In this document: one piece after another, positions 1-10,250 of the stretch | Position numbering within the stretch: the first letter of the stretch is position 1 | Layout: each line of letters begins with the position of its first letter | Source: Larus michahellis | Lineage: Eukaryota; Chordata; Aves; Charadriiformes; Laridae | Length of the DNA stretch: 64,000 bases | NCBI RefSeq assembly: GCF_964199755.1 | Contig: NC_133901.1 | Coordinates: forward strand, 11,733,556 to 11,797,555 | Direction of reading: 5' to 3' | Notes under the pieces: generated by a model | The model's database searches: none | The model's input: only the letters and a program-made list of their open reading frames with translations | Told to the model about the DNA's origin: nothing | Made by a program: the position numbers and the translations under genes

Positions 1-227
1 GTGTAGGGCAGGGTGCGTGTGGTGAGGGGTGTGTATTTTTTGCGGGGTGTTGCGTGTGGGGTGTTGTTTTGTGTGAGGTGTGTTGTGGGTAGGTGCGTGT
101 GTTGTGCGTGTGTTTGTGTGTGTGTGTGTGTGGTGTGAGGCGTTGTTGTGGGCGTGGGGGTGTGTGTGAGTGCGGGAGGGCGGTGTGGGCGGTGGGTGTG
201 GAGAGGGCTGTTGTGGGGCAGAGGGGT
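1..227. repeat. Partial 5S intergenic spacer (distal end) at left window edge
   Basis: This is the last 227 bp of a spacer whose gene lies left of the window. It opens at the end of the first GT tract and contains the T6 run (36-41), the second GT tract (about 114-132) and the G-run cluster before the gene at 228. In the first 60 bases only 4 are A and 4 are C, which shows the strong G/T bias of this strand. Confidence 0.9.
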
Positions 228-348
228 GCCTACGGCCATACCACCCTGAGAACGCCCGATCTCGTCTGATCTCGGAAGCTAAGCAGGGTCGGGCCCGGTT
301 AGTACTTGGATGGGAGAGCGCCTGGGAATACCGGGTGCTGTAGGCTTT
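228..348 (+). rRNA. RNA5S: 5S ribosomal RNA gene, copy 1
   Basis: Differs from the array consensus by C to G at +91. This removes the predicted G86-C91 pair that closes the terminal GAGA hairpin loop, and it lies inside box C. The same variant occurs at 9081, 24571, 33621 and 45479. The copy at 33621 also shares the surrounding spacer markers, so 228 and 33621 look like direct duplicates. Length and terminator are intact. Confidence 0.96.
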
Positions 349-1496
349 TGCCGGCGGGCAGAGGGGTGCTGCGCGTTTTGCTGTTGCGTCCGGCAGGGGG
401 GCAGGTGCGGGTGTGGTTGCGGCAGGCGGGTGGGTGTGTGGGGCTGCAGGGCACGTGGGAGGCTTGTGGAGGTTTTTTGGGCTGTTGTAGGCTTTTGCCG
501 GCAGGCGGGGGGGTGTTGAGTGTTTTGGTGTTGCGAGTGGGGTGTTGCGGCAGGCGGGTGGGTGTGTGGGGCTGGAGGGCGCGGGGCGTGTGGGAGTGGT
601 GTGTAAGTATTTTGGGGGGCTGTGTTGGGGCAGGTGCGGGTGTAGTTGCGGCAGGCGGGCGGGTGTGTGGGGCTGCGGGGCGTGTGGCAGGGGTGTGGAG
701 GTTTTCTGGAGTGTTGCGCGTGGCATGTTGGGTGCTGTAGGCTTTTGGCGGCGGGCGGAGGGGTGTTGAGCGTTTTGGTGTTGCGGGTGGGGGGTTGTGT
801 CGGGGGGGCAGGTGCGCGTGTGGTTGCGGCAGGCGGGTGGGTGTGTGGGGCTGCAGGGCACGTGGGAGGCTTGTGGAGGTTTTTTGGGTTGTTGGGTGCT
901 GTAGGCTTTTGCCGGCAGGCGGGGGGGCGTTGAGTGTTTTGGTGTTGCGAGTGGGGTGTTGCGGCAGGCGGGTGGGTGTGCGGGGCTGCGGGGCGTGTAG
1001 CAGGGGTGTGGAGGTCTTTTGGGGTGTTGGGTGCTGTATGATTTTGGCGTCGGGCGGAGCGTCTGGCGAGCGTTGTGGTGTTGCGAGTGGGGTATTGTGG
1101 CAGGCGTCGGGGCAGGTGCGTGTGTTGTTGCGGGAAGAGGGAGGGTGTGTGGGGCTGTAGGGCGTGTGCGGTGCGTGAGTGTGGTGTAAGTACTTAGTGG
1201 TGTTGTGTGTGGGGTGTTGTGTTGTGTGAGGTGCGTGTGTTGTTGGGTGAGGCGTGTGTGTGTGTGTGTGTGTGTAGGGCAGGGTGCGTGTGGTGAGGGG
1301 TGTGTATTTTTTGCGGGGTGTTGCGTGTGGGGTGTTGTTTTGTGTGAGGTGTGTTGTGGGTAGGTGCGTGTGTTGTGCGTGTGTTTGTGTGTGTGTGTGT
1401 GGTGTGAGGCGTTGTTGTGGGCATGGGGGTGTGTGTGAGTGCGGGAGGGCGGTGTGGGCGGTGGGTGTGGAGAGGGCTGTTGTGGGGCAGAGGGGT
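349..1496. repeat. 5S spacer, class L (reference description)
   Basis: No gene. A truncated 5S-tail copy begins at 484 (gttgtaggctttt). The L-specific 101-bp segment follows and includes gtgtaagtatttt at 601-613. Fuller 5S-tail copies start at 730 and 894, and a degenerate one (tgtatgatttt) at 1029. The distal part holds a G-quadruplex-type stretch near 1125-1155, two GT tracts, a T6 run and the G-rich gene-proximal segment. Marker bases: gggcaga at +133, gcgggaagaggg, gcatgggg. Confidence 0.9.
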
Positions 1497-1617
1497 GCCT
1501 ACGGCCATACCACCCTGAGAACGCCCGATCTCGTCTGATCTCGGAAGCTAAGCAGGGTCGGGCCCGGTTAGTACTTGGATGGGAGACCGCCTGGGAATAC
1601 CGGGTGCTGTAGGCTTT
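1497..1617 (+). rRNA. RNA5S: 5S ribosomal RNA gene, copy 2 (array consensus)
   Basis: 5S rRNA is a structural RNA of the large ribosomal subunit, transcribed by RNA polymerase III with TFIIIA, TFIIIC and TFIIIB. The five helices can be drawn: helix I +1-9/+110-118, helix II +17-21/+57-61, helix III about +29-32/+45-48, helix V +67-72/+103-108, and the terminal hairpin +81-86/+91-95 around a GAGA loop with A83 bulged. Box A (about +50-64), intermediate element (+67-72) and box C (+80-97) are present. A T4 run starts at +119. Compared with the vertebrate 5S I remember, C replaces T at +69, turning a U-G pair with G106 into C-G. The start is set by the gcctacggcc match and by pairing with gtaggc at the 3' end. 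Fifteen other copies are identical. Confidence 0.98.
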
Positions 1618-2832
1618 TGCCGGCGGGCGGAGGGGTGCTGCGCGTTTTGCTGTTGCGTCCGGCAGGGGGGCAGGTGCGGGTGTGTTTGCGGCAGGCGGGC
1701 GGGTGTGTGGGGCTGCGGGCCGTGTGGCAGGGGTGTGGAGGTTTTCTGGAGTGTTACGCGTGGCATGTTGGGTGCTGTAGGCTTTTGCCGGCGGGCGGAG
1801 GGGTGCTGCGCGTTTTGCTGTTGCGTCCGGCAGGGGGGCAGGTGCGGGTGTGGTTGCGGCAGGCGGGTGGACGTGTGGGGCTGCGGGGCGCGTGGGAGGC
1901 TTGTGGAGGTTTTTTGGGCTGTTGTAGGCTTTTGCCGGCAGGCGGGGGGGTGTTGAGTGTTTTGGTGTTGCGAGTGGGGTGTTGCGGCAGGCGGGTGGGT
2001 TTGTGGGGCTCCGGGCCGTGTGGCAGGGGTGTGGAGGTTTTCTGGAGTGTTGCGCGTGGCACGTTGGGTGCTGTAGGCTTTTGGCGGCGGGCGGAGGGGT
2101 GTTGAGCGTTTTGGTGTTGCGGGTGGGGGGTTGTGTCGGGGGGGCAGGTGCGCGTGTGGTTGCGGCAGGCGGGTGGGTGTGTGGGGCTGCAGGGCACGTG
2201 GGAGGCTTGTGGAGGTTTTTTGGGTTGTTGGGTGCTGTAGGCTTTTGCCGGCAGGCGGGGGGGCGTTGAGTGTTTTGGTGTTGCGAGTGGGGTGTTGCGG
2301 CAGGCGGGTGGGTGTGCGGGGCTGCGGGGCGTGTAGCAGGGGTGTGGAGGTCTTTTGGGGTGTTGGGTGCTGTATGATTTTGGCGTCGGGCGGAGCGTCT
2401 GGCGAGCGTTGTGGTGTTGCGAGTGGGGTATTGTGGCAGGCGTCGGGGCAGGTGCGCGTGTTGTTGCGGGAGGAGGGAGGGTGTGTGGGGCTGTAGGGCG
2501 TGTGCGGTGCGTGAGTGTGGTGTAAGTACTTAGTGGTGTTGTGTGTGGGGTGTTGTGTTGTGTGAGGTGCGTGTGTTGTTGGGTGAGGCGTGTGTGTGTG
2601 TGTGTGTGTGTAGGGCAGGGTGCGTGTGGTGAGGGGTGTGTATTTTTTGCGGGGTGTTGCGTGTGGGGTGTTGTTTTGTGTGAAGTGTGTTGTGGGTAGG
2701 TGCGTGTGTTGTGCGTGTGTTTGTGTGTGTGTGTGTGGTGTGAGGCGTTGTTGTGGGCGTGGGGGTGTGTGTGAGTGCGGGAGGGCGGTGTGGGCGGTGG
2801 GTGTGGAGAGGGCTGTTGTGGGGCAGAGGGGT
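1618..2832. repeat. 5S spacer, 1336-bp-period class: head subrepeat fused to a class M spacer
   Basis: The period is 1336 = 1168 + 168, exactly one extra 168-bp head subrepeat. The seam is the 5S-tail copy at 1770-1786, which follows gtgttacgcg and is followed by the gene-proximal spacer head (gccggcgggcgg, then gctgcgcgttttgc) although no gene body lies upstream. Everything from about 1690 on matches 17180 onward. Confidence 0.9.
1770..1786 (+). repeat. Seam 5S-tail copy with gene-proximal head but no gene
   Basis: gggtgctgtaggctttt followed by the spacer head normally found only behind a gene. Homologous seams are at 17260, 36741 and 47330. Marks a past exchange between a spacer tail and a gene tail. 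Confidence 0.8.
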
Positions 2833-2953
2833 GCCTACGGCCATACCACCCTGAGAACGCCCGATCTCATCTGATCTCGGAAGCTAAGCAGGGTCGGGCC
2901 CGGTTAGTACTTGGATGGGAGACCGCCTGGGAATAGCGGGTGCTGTAGGCTTT
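2833..2953 (+). rRNA. RNA5S: 5S ribosomal RNA gene, copy 3
   Basis: Variants: G to A at +37 (loop C, a protein-binding loop) and C to G at +104, which puts G opposite G71 in helix V. The pair of variants is identical in the gene at 18323, its partner 15,490 bp away. The copy is otherwise intact, but it is a candidate for a less stable 5S RNA. Confidence 0.95.
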
Positions 2954-4103
2954 TGCCGGCGGGCGGAGGGGTGCTGCGCGTTTTGCTGTTGCGTCCGGCA
3001 GGGGGGCAGGTGCGGGTGTGGTTGCGGCAGGCGGGTGGGTGTGTGGGGCTGCAGGGCACGTGGGAGGCTTGTGGAGGTTTTTTGGGCTGTTGTAGGCTTT
3101 TGCCGGCAGGCGGGGGGGTGTTGAGTGTTTTGGTGTTGCGAGTGGGGTGTTGCGGCAGGCGGGTGGGTGTGTGGGGCTGGAGGGCGCGGGGCGTGTGGGA
3201 GTGGTGTGTAAGTATTTTGGGGGGCTGTGTTGGGGCAGGTGCGGGTGTAGTTGCGGCAGGCGGGCGGGTGTGTGGGGCTGCGGGCCGTGTGGCAGGGGTG
3301 TGGAGGTTTTCTGGAGTGTTGCGCGTGGCATGTTGGGTGCTGTAGGCTTTTGGCGGCGGGCGGAGGGGTGTTGAGCGTTTTGGTGTTGCGGGTGGGGGGT
3401 TGTGTCGGGGGGGCAGGTGCGCGTGTGGTTGCGGCAGGCGGGTGGGTGTGTGGGGCTGCAGGGCACGTGGGAGGCTTGTGGAGGTTTTTTGGGTTGTTGG
3501 GTGCTGTAGGCTTTTGCCGGCAGGCGGGGGGGCGTTGAGTGTTTTGGTGTTGCGAGTGGGGTGTTGCGGCAGGCGGGTGGGTGTGCGGGGCTGCGGGGCG
3601 TGTAGCAGGGGTGTGGAGGTCTTTTGGGGTGTTGGGTGCTGTATGATTTTGGCGTCGGGCGGAGCGTCTGGCGAGCGTTGTGGTGTTGCGAGTGGGGTAT
3701 TGTGGCAGGCGTCGGGGCAGGTGCGCGTGTTGTTGCGGGAGGAGGGAGGGTGTGTGGGGCTGTAGGGCGTGTGCGGTGCGTGAGGGTGGTGTAAGTACTT
3801 AGTGGTGTTGTGTGTGGGGTGTTGTGTTGTGTGAGGTGCGTGTGTTGTTGGGTGAGGCGTGTGTGTGTGTGTGTGTGTGTGTAGGGCAGGGTGCGTGTGG
3901 TGAGGGGTGTGTATTTTTTGCGGGGTGTTGCGTGTGGGGTGTTGTTTTGTGTGAGGTGTGTTGTGGGTAGGTGCGTGTGTTGTGCGTGTGTTTGTGTGTG
4001 TGTGTGTGGTGTGAGGCATTGTTGTGGGCGTGGGGGTGTGTGTGAGTGCGGGAGGGCGGTGTGGGCGGTGGGTGTGGAGAGGGCTGTTGTGGGGCAGAGG
4101 GGT
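2954..4103. repeat. 5S spacer, class L
   Basis: Class L layout with markers gtgagggtgg before the taagtactt motif and gcattgttg in the distal part. The latter is shared with the spacers after 7810, 18323, 23300 and 37804. Confidence 0.9.
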
Positions 4104-4224
4104 GCCTACGGCCATACCACCCTGAGAACACCCGATCTCATCTGATCTCGGAAGCTAAGCAGGGTCGGGCCCGGTTAGTACTTGGATGGGAGACCGCCCG
4201 GGAATACCGGGTGCTGTAGGCTTT
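4104..4224 (+). rRNA. RNA5S: 5S ribosomal RNA gene, copy 4
   Basis: Three substitutions: G to A at +27 (loop B), G to A at +37 (loop C) and T to C at +96 (box C, next to loop E). The same triple occurs at 19594. Copies at 39075 and 49664 share +27/+37 but not +96. No base pair is clearly lost. Confidence 0.95.
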
Positions 4225-5271
4225 TGCCGGCGGGCGGAGGGGTGCTGCGCGTTTTGCTGTAGCGTCCGGCAGGGGGGCAGGTGCGGGTGTGTTTGCGGCA
4301 GGCGGGTGGACGTGTGGGGCTGCCGGGCGCGTGGGAGGCTTGTGGAGGTTTTTTGGGCTGTTGTAGGCTTTTGCCGGCAGGCGGGGGGGTGTTGAGTGTT
4401 TTGGTGTTGCGAGTGGGGTGTTGCGGCAGGCGGGTGGGTTTGTGGGGCTGCGGGCCGTGTGGCAGGGGTGTGGAGGTTTTCTGGAGTGTTGCGCGTGGCA
4501 TGTTGGGTGCTGTAGGCTTTTGGCGGCGGGCGGAGGGGTGTTGAGCGTTTTGGTGTTGCGGGTGGGGGGTTGTGTCGGGGGGGCAGGTGCGCGTGTGGTT
4601 GCGGCAGGCGGGTGGGTGTGTGGGGCTGCAGGGCACGTGGGAGGCTTGTGGAGGTTTTTTGGGTTGTTGGGTGCTGTAGGCTTTTGCCGGCAGGCGGGGG
4701 GGCGTTGAGTGTTTTGGTGTTGCGAGTGGGGTGTTGCGGCAGGCGGGTGGGTGTGCGGGGCTGCGGGGCGTGTAGCAGGGGTGTGGAGGTCTTTTGGGGT
4801 GTTGGGTGCTGTATGATTTTGGCGTCGGGCGGAGCGTCTGGCGAGCGTTGTGGTGTTGCGAGTGGGGTATTGTGGCAGGCGTCGGGGCAGGTGCGCGTGT
4901 TGTTGCGGGAGGAGGGAGGGTGTGTGGGGCTGTAGGGCGTGTGCGGTGCGTGAGTGTGGTGTAAGTACTTAGTGGTGTTGTGTGTGGGGTGTTGTGTTGT
5001 GTGAGGTGCGTGTGTTGTTGGGTGAGGCGTGTGTGTGTGTGTGTGCGTGTAGGGCAGGGTGCGTGTGGTGAGGGGTGTGTATTTTTTGCGGGGTGTTGCG
5101 TGTGGGGTGTTGTTTTGTGTGAAGTGTGTTGTGGGTAGGTGCGTGTGTTGTGCGTGTGTTTGTGTGTGTGTGTGTGGTGTGAGGCGTTGTTGTGGGCGTG
5201 GGGGTGTGTGTGAGTGCGGGAGGGCGGTGTGGGCGGTGGGTGTGGAGAGGGCTGTTGTGGGGCAGAGGGGT
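4225..5271. repeat. 5S spacer, class M (reference description)
   Basis: Class S layout plus a 126-bp module that starts with a truncated 5S-tail copy at 4360. Fuller tail copies start at 4505 and 4669, and the degenerate one at 4804. Markers: gctgtagcgtcc in the head, gtgtttgcggcaggcgggtgg then acg, a gcgt interruption at the end of the first GT tract, and gtgaagtg. Confidence 0.9.
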
Positions 5272-5392
5272 GCCTACGGCCATACCACCCTGAGAACGCC
5301 CGATCTCGTCTGATCTCGGAAGCTAAGCAGGGTCGGGCCCGGTTAGTACTTGGATGGGAGACCGCCTGGGAATATCGGGTGCTGTAGGCTTT
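5272..5392 (+). rRNA. RNA5S: 5S ribosomal RNA gene, copy 5
   Basis: One change, C to T at +104, giving a G71-U104 wobble in helix V that should be tolerated. First of three near-identical consecutive 1269-1271-bp units (5272, 6541, 7810) that carry this variant. The trio recurs at 20762, 22031 and 23300. Confidence 0.96.
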
Positions 5393-6540
5393 TGCCGGCG
5401 GGCGGAGGGGTGCTGCGCGTTTTGCTGTTGCGTCCGGCAGGGGGGCAGGTGCGGGTGTGGTTGCGGCAGGCGGGTGGGTGTGTGGGGCTGCAGGGCACGT
5501 GGGAGGCTTGTGGAGGTTTTTTGGGCTGTTGTAGGCTTTTGCCGGCAGGCGGGGGGGTGTTGAGTGTTTTGGTGTTGCGAGTGGGGTGTTGCGGCAGGCG
5601 GGTGGGTGTGTGGGGCTGGAGGGCGCGGGGCGTGTGGGAGTGGTGTGTAAGTATTTTGGGGGGCTGTGTTGGGGCAGGTGCGGGTGTAGTTGCGGCAGGC
5701 GGGCGGGTGTGTGGGGCTGCGGGCCGTGTGGCAGGGGTGTGGGGGTTTTCTGGAGTGTTGCGCGTGGCATGTTGGGTGCTGTAGGCTTTTGGCGGCGGGC
5801 GGAGGGGTGTTGAGCGTTTTGGTGTTGCGGGTGGGGGGTTGTGTCGGGGGGGCAGGTGCGCGTGTGGTTGCGGCAGGCGGGTGGGTGTGTGGGGCTGCAG
5901 GGCACGTGGGAGGCTTGTGGAGGTTTTTTGGGTTGTTGGGTGCTGTAGGCTTTTGCCGGCAGGCGGGGGGGCGTTGAGTGTTTTGGTGTTGCGAGTGGGG
6001 TGTTGCGGCAGGCGGGTGGGTGTGCGGGGCTGCGGGGCGTGTAGCAGGGGTGTGGAGGTCTTTTGGGGTGTTGGGTGCTGTATGATTTTGGCGTCGGGCG
6101 GAGCGTCTGGCGAGCGTTGTGGTGTTGCGAGTGGGGTATTGTGGCAGGCGTCGGGGCAGGTGCGCGTGTTGTTGCGGGAGGAGGGAGGGTGTGTGGGGCT
6201 GTAGGGCGTGTGCGGTGCGTGAGGGTGGTGTAAGTACTTAGTGGTGTTGTGTGTGGGGTGTTGTGTTGTGTGAGGTGCGTGTGTTGTTGGGTGAGGCGTG
6301 TGTGTGTGTGTGTGCGTGTAGGGCAGGGTGCGTGTGGTGAGGGGTGTGTATTTTTTGCGGGGTGTTGCGTGTGGGGTGTTGTTTTGTGTGAAGTGTGTTG
6401 TGGGTAGGTGCGTGTGTTGTGCGTGTGTTTGTGTGTGTGTGTGTGGTGTGAGGCGTTGTTGTGGGCGTGGGGGTGTGTGTGAGTGCGGGAGGGCGGTGTG
6501 GGCGGTGGGTGTGGAGAGGGCTGTTGTGGGGCAGAGGGGT
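5393..6540. repeat. 5S spacer, class L
   Basis: Class L with gtgggggttttctgg in the middle, gcgt interruption in the first GT tract, and gtgaagtg. Almost the same as the next spacer, which suggests a recent single-unit tandem duplication. Confidence 0.9.
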
Positions 6541-6661
6541 GCCTACGGCCATACCACCCTGAGAACGCCCGATCTCGTCTGATCTCGGAAGCTAAGCAGG
6601 GTCGGGCCCGGTTAGTACTTGGATGGGAGACCGCCTGGGAATATCGGGTGCTGTAGGCTTT
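6541..6661 (+). rRNA. RNA5S: 5S ribosomal RNA gene, copy 6
   Basis: C to T at +104 only (wobble in helix V). Sits between two copies with the same variant. Counterpart 15,490 bp downstream at 22031. Confidence 0.96.
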
Positions 6662-7809
6662 TGCCGGCGGGCGGAGGGGTGCTGCGCGTTTTGCTGTTGC
6701 GTCCGGCAGGGGGGCAGGTGCGGGTGTGGTTGCGGCAGGCGGGTGGGTGTGTGGGGCTGCAGGGCACGTGGGAGGCTTGTGGAGGTTTTTTGGGCTGTTG
6801 TAGGCTTTTGCCGGCAGGCGGGGGGGTGTTGAGTGTTTTGGTGTTGCGAGTGGGGTGTTGCGGCAGGCGGGTGGGTGTGTGGGGCTGGAGGGCGCGGGGC
6901 GTGTGGGAGTGGTGTGTAAGTATTTTGGGGGGCTGTGTTGGGGCAGGTGCGGGTGTAGTTGCGGCAGGCGGGCGGGTGTGTGGGGCTGCGGGCCGTGTGG
7001 CAGGGGTGTGGGGGTTTTCTGGAGTGTTGCGCGTGGCATGTTGGGTGCTGTAGGCTTTTGGCGGCGGGCGGAGGGGTGTTGAGCGTTTTGGTGTTGCGGG
7101 TGGGGGGTTGTGTCGGGGGGGCAGGTGCGCGTGTGGTTGCGGCAGGCGGGTGGGTGTGTGGGGCTGCAGGGCACGTGGGAGGCTTGTGGAGGTTTTTTGG
7201 GTTGTTGGGTGCTGTAGGCTTTTGCCGGCAGGCGGGGGGGCGTTGAGTGTTTTGGTGTTGCGAGTGGGGTGTTGCGGCAGGCGGGTGGGTGTGCGGGGCT
7301 GCGGGGCGTGTAGCAGGGGTGTGGAGGTCTTTTGGGGTGTTGGGTGCTGTATGATTTTGGCGTCGGGCGGAGCGTCTGGCGAGCGTTGTGGTGTTGCGAG
7401 TGGGGTATTGTGGCAGGCGTCGGGGCAGGTGCGCGTGTTGTTGCGGGAGGAGGGAGGGTGTGTGGGGCTGTAGGGCGTGTGCGGTGCGTGAGGGTGGTGT
7501 AAGTACTTAGTGGTGTTGTGTGTGGGGTGTTGTGTTGTGTGAGGTGCGTGTGTTGTTGGGTGAGGCGTGTGTGTGTGTGTGTGCGTGTAGGGCAGGGTGC
7601 GTGTGGTGAGGGGTGTGTATTTTTTGCGGGGTGTTGCGTGTGGGGTGTTGTTTTGTGTGAAGTGTGTTGTGGGTAGGTGCGTGTGTTGTGCGTGTGTTTG
7701 TGTGTGTGTGTGTGGTGTGAGGCGTTGTTGTGGGCGTGGGGGTGTGTGTGAGTGCGGGAGGGCGGTGTGGGCGGTGGGTGTGGAGAGGGCTGTTGTGGGG
7801 CAGAGGGGT
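6662..7809. repeat. 5S spacer, class L
   Basis: Class L, same markers as the preceding spacer. Its counterpart after 22031 differs at one base that I noticed: G at 7136 versus C at 22626. Confidence 0.9.
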
Positions 7810-7930
7810 GCCTACGGCCATACCACCCTGAGAACGCCCGATCTCGTCTGATCTCGGAAGCTAAGCAGGGTCGGGCCCGGTTAGTACTTGGATGGGAGAC
7901 CGCCTGGGAATATCGGGTGCTGTAGGCTTT
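7810..7930 (+). rRNA. RNA5S: 5S ribosomal RNA gene, copy 7
   Basis: C to T at +104 only. Last of the three-unit run. The following spacer differs from those of copies 5 and 6, which marks the edge of the local duplication. Confidence 0.96.
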
Positions 7931-9080
7931 TGCCGGCGGGCGGAGGGGTGCTGCGCGTTTTGCTGTTGCGTCCGGCAGGGGGGCAGGTGCGGGTGTGGTT
8001 GCGGCAGGCGGGTGGGTGTGTGGGGCTGCAGGGCACGTGGGAGGCTTGTGGAGGTTTTTTGGGCTGTTGTAGGCTTTTGCCGGCAGGCGGGGGGGTGTTG
8101 AGTGTTTTGGTGTTGCGAGTGGGGTGTTGCGGCAGGCGGGTGGGTGTGTGGGGCTGGAGGGCGCGGGGCGTGTGGGAGTGGTGTGTAAGTATTTTGGGGG
8201 GCTGTGTTGGGGCAGGTGCGGGTGTAGTTGCGGCAGGCGGGCGGGTGTGTGGGGCTGCGGGCCGTGTGGCAGGCGTGTGGGGGTTTTCTGGAGTGTTGCG
8301 CGTGGCATGTTGGGTGCTGTAGGCTTTTGGCGGCGGGCGGAGGGGTGTTGAGCGTTTTGGTGTTGCGGGTGGGGGGTTGTGTCGGGGGGGCAGGTGCGCG
8401 TGTGGTTGCGGCAGGCGGGTGGGTGTGTGGGGCTGCAGGGCACGTGGGAGGCTTGTGGAGGTTTTTTGGGTTGTTGGGTGCTGTAGGCTTTTGCCGGCAG
8501 GCGGGGGGGCGTTGAGTGTTTTGGTGTTGCGAGTGGGGTGTTGCGGCAGGCGGGTGGGTGTGCGGGGCTGCGGGGCGTGTAGCAGGGGTGTGGAGGTCTT
8601 TTGGGGTGTTGGGTGCTGTATGATTTTGGCGTCGGGCGGAGCGTCTGGCGAGCGTTGTGGTGTTGCGAGTGGGGTATTGTGGCAGGCGTCGGGGCAGGTG
8701 CGTGTGTTGTTGCGGGAGGAGGGAGGGTGTGTGGGGCTGTAGGGCGTGTGCGGTGCGTGAGGGTGGTGTAAGTACTTAGTGGTGTTGTGTGTGGGGTGTT
8801 GTGTTGTGTGAGGTGCGTGTGTTGTTGGGTGAGGCGTGTGTGTGTGTGTGTGTGTGTGTAGGGCAGGGTGCGTGTGGTGAGGGGTGTGTATTTTTTGCGG
8901 GGTGTTGCGTGTGGGGTGTTGTTTTGTGTGAGGTGTGTTGTGGGTAGGTGCGTGTGTTGTGCGTGTGTTTGTGTGTGTGTGTGTGGTGTGAGGCATTGTT
9001 GTGGGCGTGGGGGTGTGTGTGAGTGCGGGAGGGCGGTGTGGGCGGTGGGTGTGGAGAGGGCTGTTGTGGGGCAGAGGGGT
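7931..9080. repeat. 5S spacer, class L
   Basis: Class L with a private aggcgtgtgggggtt change shared only with the spacer after 23300. Distal part carries gcattgttg and an uninterrupted first GT tract, so it looks chimeric between the copy-6 and copy-3 types. Confidence 0.9.
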
Positions 9081-9201
9081 GCCTACGGCCATACCACTCT
9101 GAGAACGCCCGATCTCATCTGATCTCGGAAGCTAAGCAGGGTCGGGCCCGGTTAGTACTTGGATGGGAGAGCGCCTGGGAATACCGGGTGCTGTAGGCTT
9201 T
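9081..9201 (+). rRNA. RNA5S: 5S ribosomal RNA gene, copy 8
   Basis: Three changes: C to T at +18 (U18-G60 wobble in helix II), G to A at +37 (loop C) and C to G at +91 (loses the hairpin-closing pair and alters box C). Identical to the copy at 24571. One of the most diverged genes here, so either a variant 5S or an early pseudogene; length and terminator are normal. Confidence 0.93.
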
Positions 9202-10250
9202 TGCCGGCGGGCGGAGGGGTGCTGCGCGTTTTGCTGTTGCGTCCGGCAGGGGGGCAGGTGCGGGTGTGTTTGCGGCAGGCGGGTGGACGTGTGGGGCTGC
9301 CGGGCGCGTGGGAGGCTTGTGGAGGTTTTTTGGGCTGTTGTAGGCTTTTGCCGGCAGGCGGGGGGGTGTTGAGTGTTTTGGTGTTGCGAGTGGGGTGTTG
9401 CGGCAGGCGGGTGGGTTTGTGGGGCTGCGGGCCGTGTGGCAGGGGTGTGGAGGTTTTCTGGAGTGTTGCGCGTGGCATGTTGGGTGCTGTAGGCTTTTGG
9501 CGGCGGGCGGAGGGGTGTTGAGCGTTTTGGTGTTGCGGGTGGGGGGTTGTGTCGGGGGGGCAGGTGCGCGTGTGGTTGCGGCAGGCGGGTGGGTGTGTGG
9601 GGCTGCAGGGCACGTGGGAGGCTTGTGGAGGTTTTTTGGGTTGTTGGGTGCTGTAGGCTTTTGCCGGCAGGCGGGGGGGCGTTGAGTGTTTTGGTGTTGC
9701 GAGTGGGGTGTTGCGGCAGGCGGGTGGGTGTGCGGGGCTGCGGGGCGTGTAGCAGGGGTGTGGAGGTCTTTTGGGGTGTTGGGTGCTGTATGATTTTGGC
9801 GTCGGGCGGAGCGTCTGGCGAGCGTTGTGGTGTTGCGAGTGGGGTATTGTGGCAGGCGTCGGGGCAGGTGCGCGTGTTGTTGCGGGAGGAGGGAGGGTGT
9901 GTGGGGCTGTAGGGCGTGTGCGGTGCGTGAGTGTGGTGTAAGTACTTAGTGGTGTTGTGTGTGGGGTGTTGTGTTGTGTGAGGTGCGTGTGTTGTTGGGT
10001 GAGGCGTGTGTGTGTGTGTGTGCGTGTAGGGCAGGGTGCGTGTGGTGAGGGGTGTGTATTTTTTGCGGGGTGTTGCGTGTGGGGTGTTGTTTTGTGTGAG
10101 GTGTGTTGTGGGTAGGTGCGTGTGTTGTGCGTGTGTTTGTGTGTGTGTGTGTGTGGTGTGAGGCGTTGTTGTGGGCGTGGGGGTGTGTGTGAGTGCGGGA
10201 GGGCGGTGTGGGCGGTGGGTGTGGAGAGGGCTGTTGTGGGGCAGAGGGGT
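9202..10250. repeat. 5S spacer, class M
   Basis: Class M with the gtggacg head marker and the gcgt interruption in the first GT tract. Lacks gctgtagcgtcc and gtgaagtg, which separates it from the spacers after 4104 and 19594. Confidence 0.9.

Noticed and set aside
306-740. Sense-strand open frames of 70-180 codons starting inside each 5S gene
   Set aside because: Gly-, Cys-, Val- and Arg-rich translations of G/T-rich repeat, overlapping the structural RNA. They repeat in every unit and change only with spacer modules.
349-1496. Regularly spaced repeats as a CRISPR array
   Set aside because: The repeats are 5S-derived tails in a eukaryotic rDNA array; spacing and content do not fit direct repeats with unique spacers, and no cas genes are present.
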